DNA from: Clostridium cavendishii DSM 21758
GTDB taxonomy: Bacteria > Bacillota > Clostridia > Clostridiales > Clostridiaceae
Assembly: GCF_900141845.1 (NCBI RefSeq)
Contig: NZ_FQZB01000009.1
Coordinates: 220,557-284,556, forward strand
Length of the DNA stretch: 64,000 nucleotides
Reading direction: 5' to 3'
Shown here: piece after piece, positions 43,834-53,854 of the stretch
Numbering within the stretch: position 1 is the first letter of the stretch
How the letters are laid out: the number at the start of each line of letters is the position of its first letter
Notes under the pieces: generated by a model
Database searches by the model: none
What the model was told of the DNA's origin: nothing
The model's input: only the letters and a program-made list of their open reading frames with translations
Position numbers and translations under genes: made by a program

Positions 43834-44967
43834 TTATAGTTCTTTAATAAATTCTTCTATTCCTTCTAAGGCCTTTTCTAATGATTCCTTAGAGTAGCAA
43901 TAAGAAATTCTAATATATCCTTCACCTTTATCACCAAAAGCAGTTCCTGGAACACAAGCTATTCTTTTACTTTCTAATAACCTATCGCAAAACTCCTCTG
44001 AAGTCATATTAAATTTCTTTATACTTGGAAATATATAAAACGCTCCTTTAGGATCATTTACTTCTAATCCCAATTCTAAAAGCTTTTTATATACAAAATT
44101 CTTTCTTTCTATAAAAGAAGCTTTCATAACATTAATTTCATTCATACAATATTTTAATCCATCTACTACAGCCCATTGAACTATTGATGGAGCACAAGAT
44201 ACTCCATATTGATGTACTTTTACTATTTGATCTATATACTTTGAATTAGCACATACATAACCAAGCCTTAAGCCTGTCATAGAAAACATTTTAGAAAACC
44301 CACTTATATAAATTATCTTCTCTTTTATATCCTCATACTGAGCTATGGAATTATATCCATCCTCAAAACAAAGTGAAGCGTATATTTCATCTGTTATTAT
44401 TAAAATATCTCTATCCTTTATTATTTTATAAAGTTTTTCCTTATCATCCTTGCTTAAGGTAGCTCCCAATGGATTACTTGGGTAAGATAACACTAAAACT
44501 TTAGCACCATTATCTAAACCTTGAATTAAACTGTCAAAATTTATTGAAAAATCTCCATTTAAATCATAGGTTAACATAGTACCACCTAACATTTTAGTTA
44601 TATTTTCATAAGCAGGATAACCAATTGCAGGCATTAAAACTTTATCCCCTTCATTTAATATAGCCATAAAGGTTGCATATAAGCCTTCACTACCTCCAAC
44701 TGTAATTATAACTTCTTCTGGATTATAATTTATATTTATTTTTCTTAGATAATTGCAAATCTCTCTTCTAAGCTCTAATATACCCGCATTAGATGTATAT
44801 ACTGTTTTTCCATCTTCTATAGCCCTTATCATTGCTTTATTAATTATATCTGGTACTGGAAAATCTGGTTGCCCTAAAGTAAGCGATATTACATTATCAT
44901 ACTTTGAAGCCTTATTGTAGACCTTTCTTATACCTGATATCTGAACTGCTTCTACTCTTTTATTCAT
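43834..44967 (-). CDS. patA: Class I PLP-dependent aminotransferase (PatA-like)
   Basis: A 377-residue aminotransferase. The PLP lysine lies in YISGFSKMFSMTGLRLGY, the pyridine-binding Asp in IITDEIYASLCF, the carboxylate-binding Arg in GYIRISYCYS. Its place beside dapA, dapB and dapH suggests it is the N-acetyl-LL-diaminopimelate aminotransferase of the acetylase pathway, as PatA is in Bacillus; that is inference from context. It follows the adenosyltransferase gene with a 1-bp overlap. Confidence 0.85.
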   Translation of the reverse strand: MNKRVEAVQISGIRKVYNKASKYDNVISLTLGQPDFPVPDIINKAMIRAIEDGKTVYTSNAGILELRREICNYLRKININYNPEEVIITVGGSEGLYATFMAILNEGDKVLMPAIGYPAYENITKMLGGTMLTYDLNGDFSINFDSLIQGLDNGAKVLVLSYPSNPLGATLSKDDKEKLYKIIKDRDILIITDEIYASLCFEDGYNSIAQYEDIKEKIIYISGFSKMFSMTGLRLGYVCANSKYIDQIVKVHQYGVSCAPSIVQWAVVDGLKYCMNEINVMKASFIERKNFVYKKLLELGLEVNDPKGAFYIFPSIKKFNMTSEEFCDRLLESKRIACVPGTAFGDKGEGYIRISYCYSKESLEKALEGIEEFIKEL

Positions 44968-45506
44968 TAATATTCTATTCCCTCCCTGGCTTCTACCCCT
45001 TTATTAAAATAATGTTTAATAGGCTTCATCTCAGTTATTAAATCAGCCTTTTCTTCAATAGTTTTGGGAACATTTCTTCCTGTCATAACAAGTTCAATAT
45101 CATCCGGTTTCTTTTCCATTAATGTCAAAACCTGTTCCTCTGTAAGAAACTTATTTCCTAAAACACCCATTATTTCATCTAATATAAGTATATCACATTC
45201 TTTTTTTTCTAAAACACTCATTGCAAATAAATAAGCTTCATTTATTTCCTTTTTTAATATATCTATCTCATTAGGATTTAAATTCCAAACAAAATCTTTA
45301 GGTGATTCAAATCTAAAAATTTTGAAATTACCTCCTAAATTTTCTACTGCTTTAAGTTCCCCCGTGTCACTATTTTTTAAAAATTGTATCATGTAAGTTA
45401 CAAGGTTATCACCCGAAGCTCTAAGTCCTAAACCTAAAGCAGCCGTAGTCTTTCCTTTTCCATTACCTGTGTATATTTGAATATATCCTTTTTTAAGTTT
45501 TCCCAT
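44967..45506 (-). CDS. cobO: Corrinoid adenosyltransferase (CobA/CobO/BtuR type)
   Basis: ATP:cob(I)alamin adenosyltransferase that makes the adenosyl form of B12 and corrinoid precursors. The modified P-loop YTGNGKGKTTAALGLGLRA is diagnostic; DILILDEIMGVLG and LVMTGRNVPKTI follow. The 179-residue length is normal. It is coupled to patA, with no other cobalamin genes nearby, so it may serve scavenged corrinoids. Confidence 0.93.
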   Translation of the reverse strand: MGKLKKGYIQIYTGNGKGKTTAALGLGLRASGDNLVTYMIQFLKNSDTGELKAVENLGGNFKIFRFESPKDFVWNLNPNEIDILKKEINEAYLFAMSVLEKKECDILILDEIMGVLGNKFLTEEQVLTLMEKKPDDIELVMTGRNVPKTIEEKADLITEMKPIKHYFNKGVEAREGIEY

Positions 45507-45920
45507 TATTAGACTCTCCTTTAAATCTCTCTTAAATAATTATTAAAAGTATACTACAGTTATTATTTACTGTAAATTCGTACAAAAAGTAATCTTATAT
45601 AAATATTATAAATCTTAGAAACTCATATAATTTCACCTAAAACTTAACAATATAATAAAATTGTAAACTTTAAGATTCTATATGATTTTAAAGTCTCTAT
45701 TCACTCTTTACAAACATCTACAAACTTTTTGTTAGAATAATTGAATCCTAAATAATGATTATTATTCATGTAAACAATTACACTTGATATAAATAGGTAT
45801 TTTAAACAAATTATGCTTTTACTAATAATGATTTTCTATTATAATAAAATATATTAGACATTTTAAATGTTATTTAATATTTTAAAATAATACTTGTTAT
45901 TTAGAAAGTGAGGATAAATT
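45507..45920. other. Divergent intergenic region between cobO and dapH
   Basis: About 410 bp, very AT-rich; must hold the promoters of both genes. I do not see a cobalamin riboswitch or a lysine riboswitch. Confidence 0.5.
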
Positions 45921-46631
45921 ATGAGTTATAATTTTACAGATCCTTATGAAATCGCAAGATTTATTAAGGAATCAAAAAAATCTACTCCTGTAACAGTATA
46001 CGTAAATGGAGATCTAGACGGTGCTGAATTTGGAAAAGTAGAATGGTATGGAGGTTCTAATTTCTATGTTTTATTTGGAGAAAGTGAAGAAATCTCTAAA
46101 GTAATACTTGCTAATAAGGAAAAAATTAAACATTTTAGAATGGAAAATGACAGAAGAAATTCTGCTATTCCTATGTTAAATCTTTTAGACGTAGATGCTA
46201 GAATAGAACCAGGCTCAATTATAAGAGATAAAGTAACTATAGGTAAAAATGCTGTTATAATGATGGGAGCAGTTATAAACATAGGTGCTGAAATAGGAGA
46301 AGGTACCATGGTTGATATGAATGCAGTTGTTGGTGCTAGGGGTAAACTTGGTAATAGAGTTCACCTAGGTGCTGGCGCTGTTGTCGCTGGAGTTTTAGAA
46401 CCACCAAGCAAAACACCTTGTATTATTGGAGATGATGTTCTAATAGGTGCTAATGCTGTTATACTTGAAGGTGTTCAAATAGGCGCAGGTTCTGTTGTTG
46501 CTGCTGGTTCTGTAGTAGTTTCTGATGTTCCTGCTGGAGTTGTTGTAGCTGGAACACCTGCCAAAATAATAAAATCAGTAGACGATAAGACAAAAGATAA
46601 GACTCAACTTCTTGATGATTTAAGAAAATAA
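45921..46631 (+). CDS. dapH: Tetrahydrodipicolinate N-acetyltransferase
   Basis: Acetylates tetrahydrodipicolinate in the acetyl branch of the diaminopimelate pathway. The 236-residue protein has the DapH N-terminal domain (TDPYEIARFIKESKKSTPVT) and left-handed beta-helix hexapeptide repeats (IGKNAVIMMGAVINIGAEIG, GTMVDMNAVVGARGKLG) ending IIGDDVLIGANAVILEGVQ. N-acetyl rather than N-succinyl specificity follows from the DapH N-terminal type. Single gene with its own terminator. Confidence 0.95.
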   Translation: MSYNFTDPYEIARFIKESKKSTPVTVYVNGDLDGAEFGKVEWYGGSNFYVLFGESEEISKVILANKEKIKHFRMENDRRNSAIPMLNLLDVDARIEPGSIIRDKVTIGKNAVIMMGAVINIGAEIGEGTMVDMNAVVGARGKLGNRVHLGAGAVVAGVLEPPSKTPCIIGDDVLIGANAVILEGVQIGAGSVVAAGSVVVSDVPAGVVVAGTPAKIIKSVDDKTKDKTQLLDDLRK

Positions 46632-46660
46632 GCTGTAGCATTAGCTACAGCCCTTTTTTT
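46631..46660 (+). terminator. dapH terminator
   Basis: Stem GCTGTAGC/GCTACAGC with a short loop and a run of seven T. Confidence 0.9.
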
Positions 46661-46662
46661 AT

Positions 46663-47337
46663 TTATACTGCTCCTTGGTCTTCTAAAGTAACCTCAGCGT
46701 CTATTCCTTCTTCATTTTCTTTGTTTACTTTTTCCATTTTAGAAATAGATACTTCATAAGCTATTTTCTTTATGCTTTCAGTATCAGAAACCTTTTTTTG
46801 ATATTCTCTACTTTGAAGTCTTCCCCAAATTCTTATATTATCTCCAACTTCTAAAGTTTGACAAAATCTTGAATTTCTTCCCCAAGCTATAGTTGGTATA
46901 TAGTCTGATTTGTTATAAGCTCTATTTACTGCTAAAAGAACATCCGCAATTTCTCTTCCAAATGGTGTAGTCCTATAGACCGGTTCTTTGCAAATATATC
47001 CATCTAAAAATATTTCGTTTGGATTTTTAGTTCTTTCTATACAAGGTTCTATATTTCTAGCAAATACAGTTAATATAAGTTTATTACTTCCATCTACAAA
47101 TTTATTGTAGGATCTTAGCTGTCCCTCAACTATAATATCGTTTCCAATTGCAAGATCCATGTTTGTAATTAATCTCTCTGAAATAGTAACATTTAATAAA
47201 TCTTTTGAATCACTTAATCTAATTACTTCTAACCCGAATGTGTAAAATCCCTCTCCATACATTTCGTGGCTAAATTCTAATCCAGTTGCAATAGTTCCTT
47301 CTAAGTAAATTTTGTTATTTAACATCAAATTGTCCAT
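46663..47337 (-). CDS. Single-stranded DNA-binding-like protein with tandem OB folds
   Basis: A 224-residue protein with two SSB-type OB domains: about 5-95 (KIYLEGTIATGLEFSHEMYG...) and about 105-195 (NEIFLDGYICKEPVYRTTPF, ADVLLAVNRAYNKSDYIPTI, AWGRNSRFCQTLEVGDNIRI), then an acidic tail. This differs from the housekeeping SSB, which has one OB fold and a DDDIPF-like tip. Clostridia often carry such a second SSB-like gene; its role is not established. Confidence 0.8.
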   Translation of the reverse strand: MDNLMLNNKIYLEGTIATGLEFSHEMYGEGFYTFGLEVIRLSDSKDLLNVTISERLITNMDLAIGNDIIVEGQLRSYNKFVDGSNKLILTVFARNIEPCIERTKNPNEIFLDGYICKEPVYRTTPFGREIADVLLAVNRAYNKSDYIPTIAWGRNSRFCQTLEVGDNIRIWGRLQSREYQKKVSDTESIKKIAYEVSISKMEKVNKENEEGIDAEVTLEDQGAV

Positions 47338-47476
47338 CTTAACCCCTCTCTCCCTTGGTATTTAATACTATTATTTTTTTTGTACTTTATAAAATTATAA
47401 ATTGTTAAGTATTTCTCTACATTTCCATTATAATACATTTGCTACCACAATTTCAATATATTTATTTATTTTTCCA

Positions 47477-48241
47477 TTACTTTATTAAATATTGTCGTCC
47501 ATCACTGTTTATACCATACTTATCATTATACAGAATTTCACTAACTTTCAAGACTTTATAATGTCTTTCGTTTAATTCTTCTAATAATCTATCTAAATTT
47601 TCTGGCGTATACTTAGCATTATTATGAAATAAAATTATTGAACCTGGCTTTATCTTCTTTATAACCCTATTATACTCTATTTCTTTCCCTTGCTCCTTCC
47701 AATCAACACTATCAACATCCCAATGAATACACTTATAACCTAATGAATTTACTACATTTATAGCCTTATCATTATAAGAACCGCTTGGACATCTAAATAG
47801 TATAGTCTTTACTCCTACCTTATCTAGAATAATATCTTCTGTTCTTTTCACTTCTTCCTTCATTCTTTTTTCATCTATCTTTTGAAAATCAGGATGCACA
47901 TAACTATGATTTCCTATCTCATGCCCACCATCCTTTATTGCTTTTAATTTTTCCACATTTCCATCAGGATATATTACCCACTTACCCATAACAAAAAATG
48001 TAGCCTTAACCTTATGTTTATCTAATATCTTTAGTATATCCCCTAAATAATCTTTATCAGCCCAATTTACATCAAATGTTAATGCAACTGCATTTTCACT
48101 AATATCAACACCATATATAGGCATTACCTTATGTTCAGCCTTAGTAAAAGAAACTCCAAAATCATTAGATGTAGCTATAGATACTAAAACAGAAATTATG
48201 AAAACTAAAAAAACTATTACCTTATTTTTAAACCTCCTCAC
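47477..48241 (-). CDS. Polysaccharide deacetylase, PdaB-like
   Basis: Predicted secreted/anchored peptidoglycan or polysaccharide deacetylase. Residues 5-25 form an uncleaved or signal-type hydrophobic segment. The NodB domain shows the catalytic ALTFDVNWAD, the metal-binding EIGNHSYVHPDF and LFRCPSGSYND, and GSIILFHNN. Length (254) and motif order fit the PdaB group required for spore cortex maintenance in Bacillus, so a sporulation role is likely but inferred. The GTG start follows AAGGTGG. Confidence 0.85.
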   Translation of the reverse strand: MRRFKNKVIVFLVFIISVLVSIATSNDFGVSFTKAEHKVMPIYGVDISENAVALTFDVNWADKDYLGDILKILDKHKVKATFFVMGKWVIYPDGNVEKLKAIKDGGHEIGNHSYVHPDFQKIDEKRMKEEVKRTEDIILDKVGVKTILFRCPSGSYNDKAINVVNSLGYKCIHWDVDSVDWKEQGKEIEYNRVIKKIKPGSIILFHNNAKYTPENLDRLLEELNERHYKVLKVSEILYNDKYGINSDGRQYLIK

Positions 48242-48372
48242 CTTACCACCTTTTATTAAATACTACTCCTTATAAACTTATGCTAAATAACATAATTTTA
48301 TAAATATTTTTTCATATATTTAAGTTATGTGTTATAATTAAATAAATCATGTTTTGTTTGGAGGGTTTGGCC

Positions 48373-48900
48373 TTGTATGAAAATACAATAGAATTAGCTG
48401 AAAATAAACTTTTACTTTTATATATAATAAAGTCTATAAAATATCCTATTTCTAATACACAATTAACTGAAATAGTTTTAGAAAATAGCTTTATAAATTA
48501 TTTTACACTACAACAATATATATCAGAACTTATAAGTTCCGAATTTTTAAAGTATAATGAACATAATTCAAAGCAAGTTTTTAATTTAACAGATAAAGGA
48601 CTTAGTGTTCTAAATTTCTTTAATGATAGAATATCAAAAAGCAAAATAAAAATTATAGATGAATATTTAAAAAATAAAACTGAACTTATAAAAAAAGAAA
48701 TGAACATTACTGCTGATTATACATTAGCTAATGACAACTCATTTTTAATTAATTTAAAAGCCATTGAAAATGATGTATTATTACTTGATTTAAAATTGAC
48801 TGTAGCTTCTAAAAAGCAAGCTCTTGCTTTGTGCAACAAATGGAAGGAAAATCCTTCGGATATTTATACCAAAATAATAAATGCACTTATAGAAGAATAA
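48373..48900 (+). CDS. DUF4364 family protein
   Basis: A 175-residue protein of the DUF4364 family, with a predicted N-terminal winged-helix (ENKLLLLYIIKSIKYPISNT ... LQQYISELISSEFLKYNEHN, FNLTDKGLSVLNFF) and a C-terminal domain of unknown role. A DNA-binding or regulatory function is plausible. The TTG at 48373 lies 7 bases after GGAGGG; the upstream ATG at 48349 precedes that site, so I chose TTG. Confidence 0.8.
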   Translation: MYENTIELAENKLLLLYIIKSIKYPISNTQLTEIVLENSFINYFTLQQYISELISSEFLKYNEHNSKQVFNLTDKGLSVLNFFNDRISKSKIKIIDEYLKNKTELIKKEMNITADYTLANDNSFLINLKAIENDVLLLDLKLTVASKKQALALCNKWKENPSDIYTKIINALIEE

Positions 48901-48942
48901 TGTTATAATTAATTGATTAATTATAACATTGGAGGGATTTAT

Positions 48943-49182
48943 ATGATTAATTTTAAAACTAATGGTGTTTGTTCAAGAGAGATAAACTTTGATGTTGTTG
49001 ATAACAAACTTATAAATGTTAGCTTTTTAGGCGGTTGTGATGGAAATTTAAAAGGCTTATCTAGTCTACTAGAAGGAATGGAAGTTTCAGAAGTAATCAA
49101 AAGATTAGAAGGCATTAAGTGTGGTAATAAAACTACGTCTTGTCCTGATCAACTAGCTAAAGCTTTAAAAGAAATAAAATAA
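48943..49182 (+). CDS. TSCPD-domain protein (TIGR03905 family)
   Basis: A 79-residue protein resembling the small C-terminal TSCPD domain of some ribonucleotide reductases, found as a free protein in clostridia. The pattern FKTNGVCSREINF, FLGGCDGNLKGL and TTSCPDQLAKAL has three conserved cysteines that may bind metal. ATG at 48943 follows TTGGAGGG; an in-frame ATG at 48913 lacks a site. It follows the DUF4364 gene closely. Confidence 0.85.
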   Translation: MINFKTNGVCSREINFDVVDNKLINVSFLGGCDGNLKGLSSLLEGMEVSEVIKRLEGIKCGNKTTSCPDQLAKALKEIK

Positions 49183-49213
49183 GAAGTGGAAATTTTCCAC
49201 TTCTTATTTTTTA
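49181..49213. terminator. Terminator after TSCPD gene
   Basis: Perfect stem AAGAAGTGGAAA/TTTCCACTTCTT followed by ATTTTTT; the reverse strand may serve the small membrane-protein gene. Confidence 0.9.
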
Positions 49214-49480
49214 TAAAAGCATTTTTGCTAAATTATTTGATACCAAATTTACAATTACATTATATGCCCCTATTGATAAAGCATTTAATATAAAAAATAT
49301 AATTACTTTTTTCATAGGATTTACCTCTTCATTTATAGCTCTTTTAGTGCTATACATAAAGAAAATACATATAGTCCAAGGAATTAATCCTTCTATAGAT
49401 ATTATTGGAAATATTATATTTAATATTAAAATAAAATATAATATTTTACTCTTCTCTTTATAAAATATACTTGAACCCAT
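49211..49480 (-). CDS. Small membrane protein
   Basis: An 89-residue protein with three hydrophobic segments (about 14-34, 36-45 and 58-80). No family recognised. It has AGAGGTG before the start. Position next to the LTA synthase may be fortuitous. Confidence 0.6.
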   Translation of the reverse strand: MGSSIFYKEKSKILYFILILNIIFPIISIEGLIPWTICIFFMYSTKRAINEEVNPMKKVIIFFILNALSIGAYNVIVNLVSNNLAKMLL

Positions 49481-49774
49481 TTTTTCACCTCTAACTCTTC
49501 AGAGTATTTTTAGAATAATTTATATCCCGAAATTGAAATTACTTATCGCTAAATAAAACATTATTATAAAAATAATTTAATATTTTAATAATAGAAACTA
49601 CATTTTAAAAAACACTTATTCTTTAAAATAAAACTATTTTTTAAGAGGACACTCAGGAATACTCTGTAATAGTATTATTTACAAATAATTTTCATTTCTA
49701 AATTCTAAACTACTTATTTAAATAAAAATCCTTTTAAAAAACAATAGCATTAAAGTAATACCGACTTATTTTTT
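49481..49774. other. AT-rich intergenic stretch
   Basis: About 300 bp between the small membrane protein and the hairpin repeat; no gene or known RNA seen. Confidence 0.5.
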
Positions 49775-49850
49775 AAGGAAACTCCTACTCACATACGTTC
49801 GTAGGAGTAAGTTCGCATTAGCCAAATCTAAGATTTGGATGCTTACTTAA
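49775..49850 (-). repeat. Two-hairpin intergenic repeat, copy 1
   Basis: Contains CTCCTAC/GTAGGAG (first hairpin) and a longer compound hairpin TAAG..GCAT..CCAAATC/GATTTGG..ATGC..TTA. It begins at the LTA synthase stop codon. A close relative lies at 58473-58547 in the same orientation. It may act as a terminator or RNA processing element for ltaS. Confidence 0.75.
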
Positions 49851-51699
49851 AGTAATTTCCTCTTATCAATTTATCACTTAAGTCTATTATAGAAAGCATA
49901 TCTTCCTTTTGTCCTGGTTTACTTTCTTTCCCTAAATATTTTCTTGTAGATAACACTGTATAATCTTGATTTGTATTTAATAAGTTTCTTCCTATAGCTT
50001 GATCTTCATATTGTTCTTTTTGAGCTCCAAAAAGGTAAGCTAATGTTGGTAATGTATCTGCTTGTCCACCATTTATTGATATTTTTTTACCTTCAATACC
50101 TTTTGAATATATTATTAAAGGTACTTTTCTATCATTTTCTAGCCACCAGCTTTCTGGATTTTTAACTTTTTGAACTTCATCCTCGTAGAATTTATGAACA
50201 CCCTCATGATCACCATAAAAAGCAACCACTGTATTATCTAAAAGACCTTCTTTATCTAAATAGCTTAATAACTCGCCTATATATTTATCTGTATATTGTA
50301 TACTTTGAAAATATCCACCAAGTTTTGTTCCTTCTAAATTTGAAGGTAGTTTTATTTCTTTATATTCTTGCGGAAGATCAAAAGGCGCATGACTTGATAA
50401 TGTTACTGTATATGTGAAAAATGGTTGTTTTTGCGCTTTTATCTTTTCTCCTAATTGTTTTAAGTAACTTCTATCACTAACACCTAAATTTATTTTTTCA
50501 TCTGTATTGTAATCATTTGAATCTATACATTTTTCATATCCTATAGATTTTAGTGACGGCATCCAGTTCCAATAAGAACCCTTATCTGGATGGGAAGCTA
50601 ATGTACTATAGCCTAAACTTTTCATAATATTAGGCAATGAATTTTTATAGGTATTAGATGGATATCTAAAGAAAGTTGAACCTTCTCTTACTGGAAATAC
50701 AGAAGTATTTGAAATAAGTTCTCCATCAGAGCTTGTACCATTCCATGTTTGTTCATGGAAATTATCAAAATAAAAACTTTGATTCAGTATCTTATTTAAA
50801 GTTGGTGTTATCTCTTGTCCATTAACTTTTTGGTTTATAATAAAATTCTCCAAAGATTCCCATTGAATAAGCAATAAATTTTTTCCTTTAAACATAGCTT
50901 TATATTCATTATCTGGTAAATTTTCTTTTTTGCCATCAAAGAAATCTTTTGCTTGCTTAAGTTCAGTATCCGATAAATTATATGGCTTTGAATCCACATA
51001 AAAATTATAAGCATCAAATATATGAAACCCTATTGGTGTTAAGTTTGATATAGTTTGATTAGGTGCCCAGCTTTTTTGGAATATTATTTGATTTATATAC
51101 CCTCTATGGTAATTATCTATTTTTATATGAGCATAGGTTAAATAAATGGTACTCCCTACAAATAATATTAAAAAGCTAAAAAATCCACTTTTAATATTTT
51201 TATATCCATTCCATTCTTTTACACTTATAAATATTTGAATAAATATATCCACAATAAAAAGTAAATCTACTAATCTTATCATTGAAAATATACTGCTACC
51301 CAGATTGTCAAGATTAGATGTCATTTTTAGCATGTGAAGACTTAAAAATGCACTATTACTTCTAAAGTACCATATATCTCCTATATAAAATATACTTATT
51401 AATAGATTTATTATAAAAAAGGCAACTATTTGCCCTCTCCCCTTAAATATAAATCCAAAAGAGATTATTAAAGCTATAAAGCTAAAATAAACAAGTATTG
51501 GTGGCATACTATAAAATACTCTCGCAGTATTTATCCCATTTGCCTTATCATCTGATATTAGTGCTATAAATAATATAGACTTTAAAAGTATCACAAAAAA
51601 CGTAAATTTAAAAAATTTTGAGTTTAATATATTATAAAACCCATTTGTAATTAAACCTAAAAAGCCTCTATTTTTATTTGCTCTATTATAATTTAACAT
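49843..51699 (-). CDS. ltaS: Lipoteichoic acid synthase family sulfatase-like protein
   Basis: Membrane phosphoglycerol transferase that builds or modifies polyglycerol-phosphate polymers. Of 618 residues, the first 215 form five hydrophobic segments. The extracellular sulfatase-fold domain has LLLIQWESLENFI, a Thr nucleophile region in TWNGTSSDGELISNTSVFP, and NTVVAFYGDHEGVHKF (metal ligands). The ATG at 51699 is 9 bases after GGAGG; the upstream ATG at 51708 abuts it. Which polymer it makes is not shown. Confidence 0.88.
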   Translation of the reverse strand: MLNYNRANKNRGFLGLITNGFYNILNSKFFKFTFFVILLKSILFIALISDDKANGINTARVFYSMPPILVYFSFIALIISFGFIFKGRGQIVAFFIINLLISIFYIGDIWYFRSNSAFLSLHMLKMTSNLDNLGSSIFSMIRLVDLLFIVDIFIQIFISVKEWNGYKNIKSGFFSFLILFVGSTIYLTYAHIKIDNYHRGYINQIIFQKSWAPNQTISNLTPIGFHIFDAYNFYVDSKPYNLSDTELKQAKDFFDGKKENLPDNEYKAMFKGKNLLLIQWESLENFIINQKVNGQEITPTLNKILNQSFYFDNFHEQTWNGTSSDGELISNTSVFPVREGSTFFRYPSNTYKNSLPNIMKSLGYSTLASHPDKGSYWNWMPSLKSIGYEKCIDSNDYNTDEKINLGVSDRSYLKQLGEKIKAQKQPFFTYTVTLSSHAPFDLPQEYKEIKLPSNLEGTKLGGYFQSIQYTDKYIGELLSYLDKEGLLDNTVVAFYGDHEGVHKFYEDEVQKVKNPESWWLENDRKVPLIIYSKGIEGKKISINGGQADTLPTLAYLFGAQKEQYEDQAIGRNLLNTNQDYTVLSTRKYLGKESKPGQKEDMLSIIDLSDKLIRGNYFK

Positions 51700-51774
51700 T
51701 AAGTACATCCTCCATTTCTAAAAGAAGCTATCTCTCATTATATCAGCTTAAAATTTATTGTCTAATGTTAAATT

Positions 51775-53070
51775 TTAAGCTTCTATCCTAGTTATAATTT
51801 TCCTCATGTCTCCAATCATATAAAGTGAACCTGTTATAAGTATCATATCATCCTTATCAACATAAGCTAATGATTTTTTATAAGCATCCTCATAGTTTTC
51901 TACAATCTCACAAGAAATTCCTTTATCTCTTATAATATCATAAAGTTTAACTGGATTTTCAGCTCTGTAACTATGTGGCTCTGTAACTATAACCCTGCAA
52001 GCTAAAGTACTTATCTCATCAACCATTTTATAAACTTCTTTGTCTCCAAGCATTCCAATTATTAAAACTAAATTTTTATAATCAAAATATTCTAAAACAC
52101 TTTCTTTAAGTTTTTTAATACCATCTAAATTATGGGCACCATCAATTGCCACTACTGGTTTATCCTTTAATACTTCAAGTCTTCCCTTCCATCTAACATT
52201 TTCTATTCCAGATTTAATAGCTTCATTAGTTATATTAACCCCCAGTTTTTTCAGTTCATAAACACTCCTTATAGCTACAGCTGTATTTAATAATTGATGC
52301 TTTCCTAATAGAGGTAACTTAACCTTAATATTATTATCTTCAAAAGTTATGTCTACTTCTTGTTTAAAACCAGCACTTTTTGCATTTATGAGCTTCACAC
52401 TTTCTTTATCTACTTCTATAAGTGAGCTATTGGTTATTCTGACTTTTTCTCTAATAACCTCTCTAGCTTCTTCTACTTGTGGATACGAAACAACTATCCC
52501 ACCTTTTATGATTCCAGCCTTTTCAGATGCTATTTTAGCTATTGTATCTCCTAATATATTCATATGATCTAAACTTATTGATGCAATAACTGTAAGTAGT
52601 GGAGTTAAAACATTTGTTGAGTCAAGTCTTCCCCCTAATCCAACTTCAATTACTGCAAAATCAACATTTTTTAAATTAAAATAATAAAACATAGCACAAG
52701 TTATTATTTCAAATTCAGTTGGACTATCATAGCCTAATTCTATAACTTTATTTACAGCCTCACTTACTTTTGTAATAACACTAGCCAGTTCATCTTTATC
52801 TATATTACAAAAATTAATTTGTATACGTTCTTCAAACTCTTCCAAAAATGGAGATGTATACATTCCAACACTATACCCTGCTTCTTTTAATACAGAAGTA
52901 ATCATAGCTGTGGTAGATCCCTTTCCATTAGTTCCAGCTATATGTATGCACCTTAATTCCTTATGTGGATTACCTAGAAGCTCTAATATTTTTTCAGTTC
53001 TCTCTAATCCAAAATTCATTCCAAACTTAGCTGTATTATGTATATATTTTATAGCTTCATTATAATTCAT
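51775..53070 (-). CDS. folC: Folylpolyglutamate synthase / dihydrofolate synthase
   Basis: Adds glutamate to folates; in bacteria usually also makes dihydrofolate from dihydropteroate. In 431 residues: IHIAGTNGKGSTTAMI (P-loop), FAVIEVGLGGRLDSTN, SLDHMNILGDTI, RWKGRLEVL and VAIDGAHNLDGI. The order valS-...-folC is common in Firmicutes, with an MFS-TetR pair and two small genes between them here. Confidence 0.96.
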   Translation of the reverse strand: MNYNEAIKYIHNTAKFGMNFGLERTEKILELLGNPHKELRCIHIAGTNGKGSTTAMITSVLKEAGYSVGMYTSPFLEEFEERIQINFCNIDKDELASVITKVSEAVNKVIELGYDSPTEFEIITCAMFYYFNLKNVDFAVIEVGLGGRLDSTNVLTPLLTVIASISLDHMNILGDTIAKIASEKAGIIKGGIVVSYPQVEEAREVIREKVRITNSSLIEVDKESVKLINAKSAGFKQEVDITFEDNNIKVKLPLLGKHQLLNTAVAIRSVYELKKLGVNITNEAIKSGIENVRWKGRLEVLKDKPVVAIDGAHNLDGIKKLKESVLEYFDYKNLVLIIGMLGDKEVYKMVDEISTLACRVIVTEPHSYRAENPVKLYDIIRDKGISCEIVENYEDAYKKSLAYVDKDDMILITGSLYMIGDMRKIITRIEA

Positions 53071-53302
53071 CTTTCACCATCCCAACCTTATATATTACCT
53101 TAAAATTTCTAAACTTAATCTTAATTCAAGTCCTATATGAAGATAAGTTTCATATGATTAAGTTTTTCACTTTTTAACCGGCAATAAATATATTATATAG
53201 CTAATATAACTTTTATCCAACTACTTAATTTAAAAAATCTCCTTTATATAATTAAGTTTATGACTATTAATAATCTCATAAATCCTTATTATACGTCAAT
53301 AA

Positions 53303-53854
53303 TTATTGTCTATCTAATATTCCGTTCATTATAATTTTAAGCATTTCTTCCATTTTACAATTAACTGAAATAGCTTTATCAATAATTTCATTATCTAAAA
53401 TTTCTTCACTAACCTTCTCTATTATTAAGCAAAGTATCTCTAAATTAATATCCTTTTTTATTTCACCTTTTTCCTTTGAAACTAATAATAATTGCTTTAT
53501 TACTTCCACTTTAAAATTTTTAAATTCTAATATCTTTTTCCACTCATTAGGATAAAATATCTTCACATCATTCAACACACTAGATGGCAACTTATATTTA
53601 TGATAACTATGAATTACATTATATAATTTTTTTTCTAAAGAAAAATTTGAATTAATTATCTTTTCTACGCTTTCCTTATCACTTTCTATTATTTCATGAA
53701 AATATTCTTCTATAAGCTCTTCCTTACTATTATAATATTTATAAATTGTTTTCTTACTTATTTTAATATCCTTAGCTATAGAATCCAATGTAAACTTTCT
53801 TATCCCATGAATATCTATTTGATTAGCTAAGGCTTGCAATATCTTCTCCTTCAT
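53303..53854 (-). CDS. TetR-family regulator
   Basis: A 183-residue repressor. The N-terminal helix-turn-helix is FTLDSIAKDIKISKKTIYKYYNSK; the rest is a helical ligand domain. The start overlaps the end of the MFS gene by 32 bp with AAGGAGG before ATG, so the pair is one transcript. It probably represses it through the inverted repeat at 55035-55062. Confidence 0.92.
   Translation of the reverse strand: MKEKILQALANQIDIHGIRKFTLDSIAKDIKISKKTIYKYYNSKEELIEEYFHEIIESDKESVEKIINSNFSLEKKLYNVIHSYHKYKLPSSVLNDVKIFYPNEWKKILEFKNFKVEVIKQLLLVSKEKGEIKKDINLEILCLIIEKVSEEILDNEIIDKAISVNCKMEEMLKIIMNGILDRQ

Noticed and set aside
45507..45920. Cobalamin riboswitch upstream of cobO
   Set aside because: No B12-box-like sequence is visible on the minus strand before the gene.
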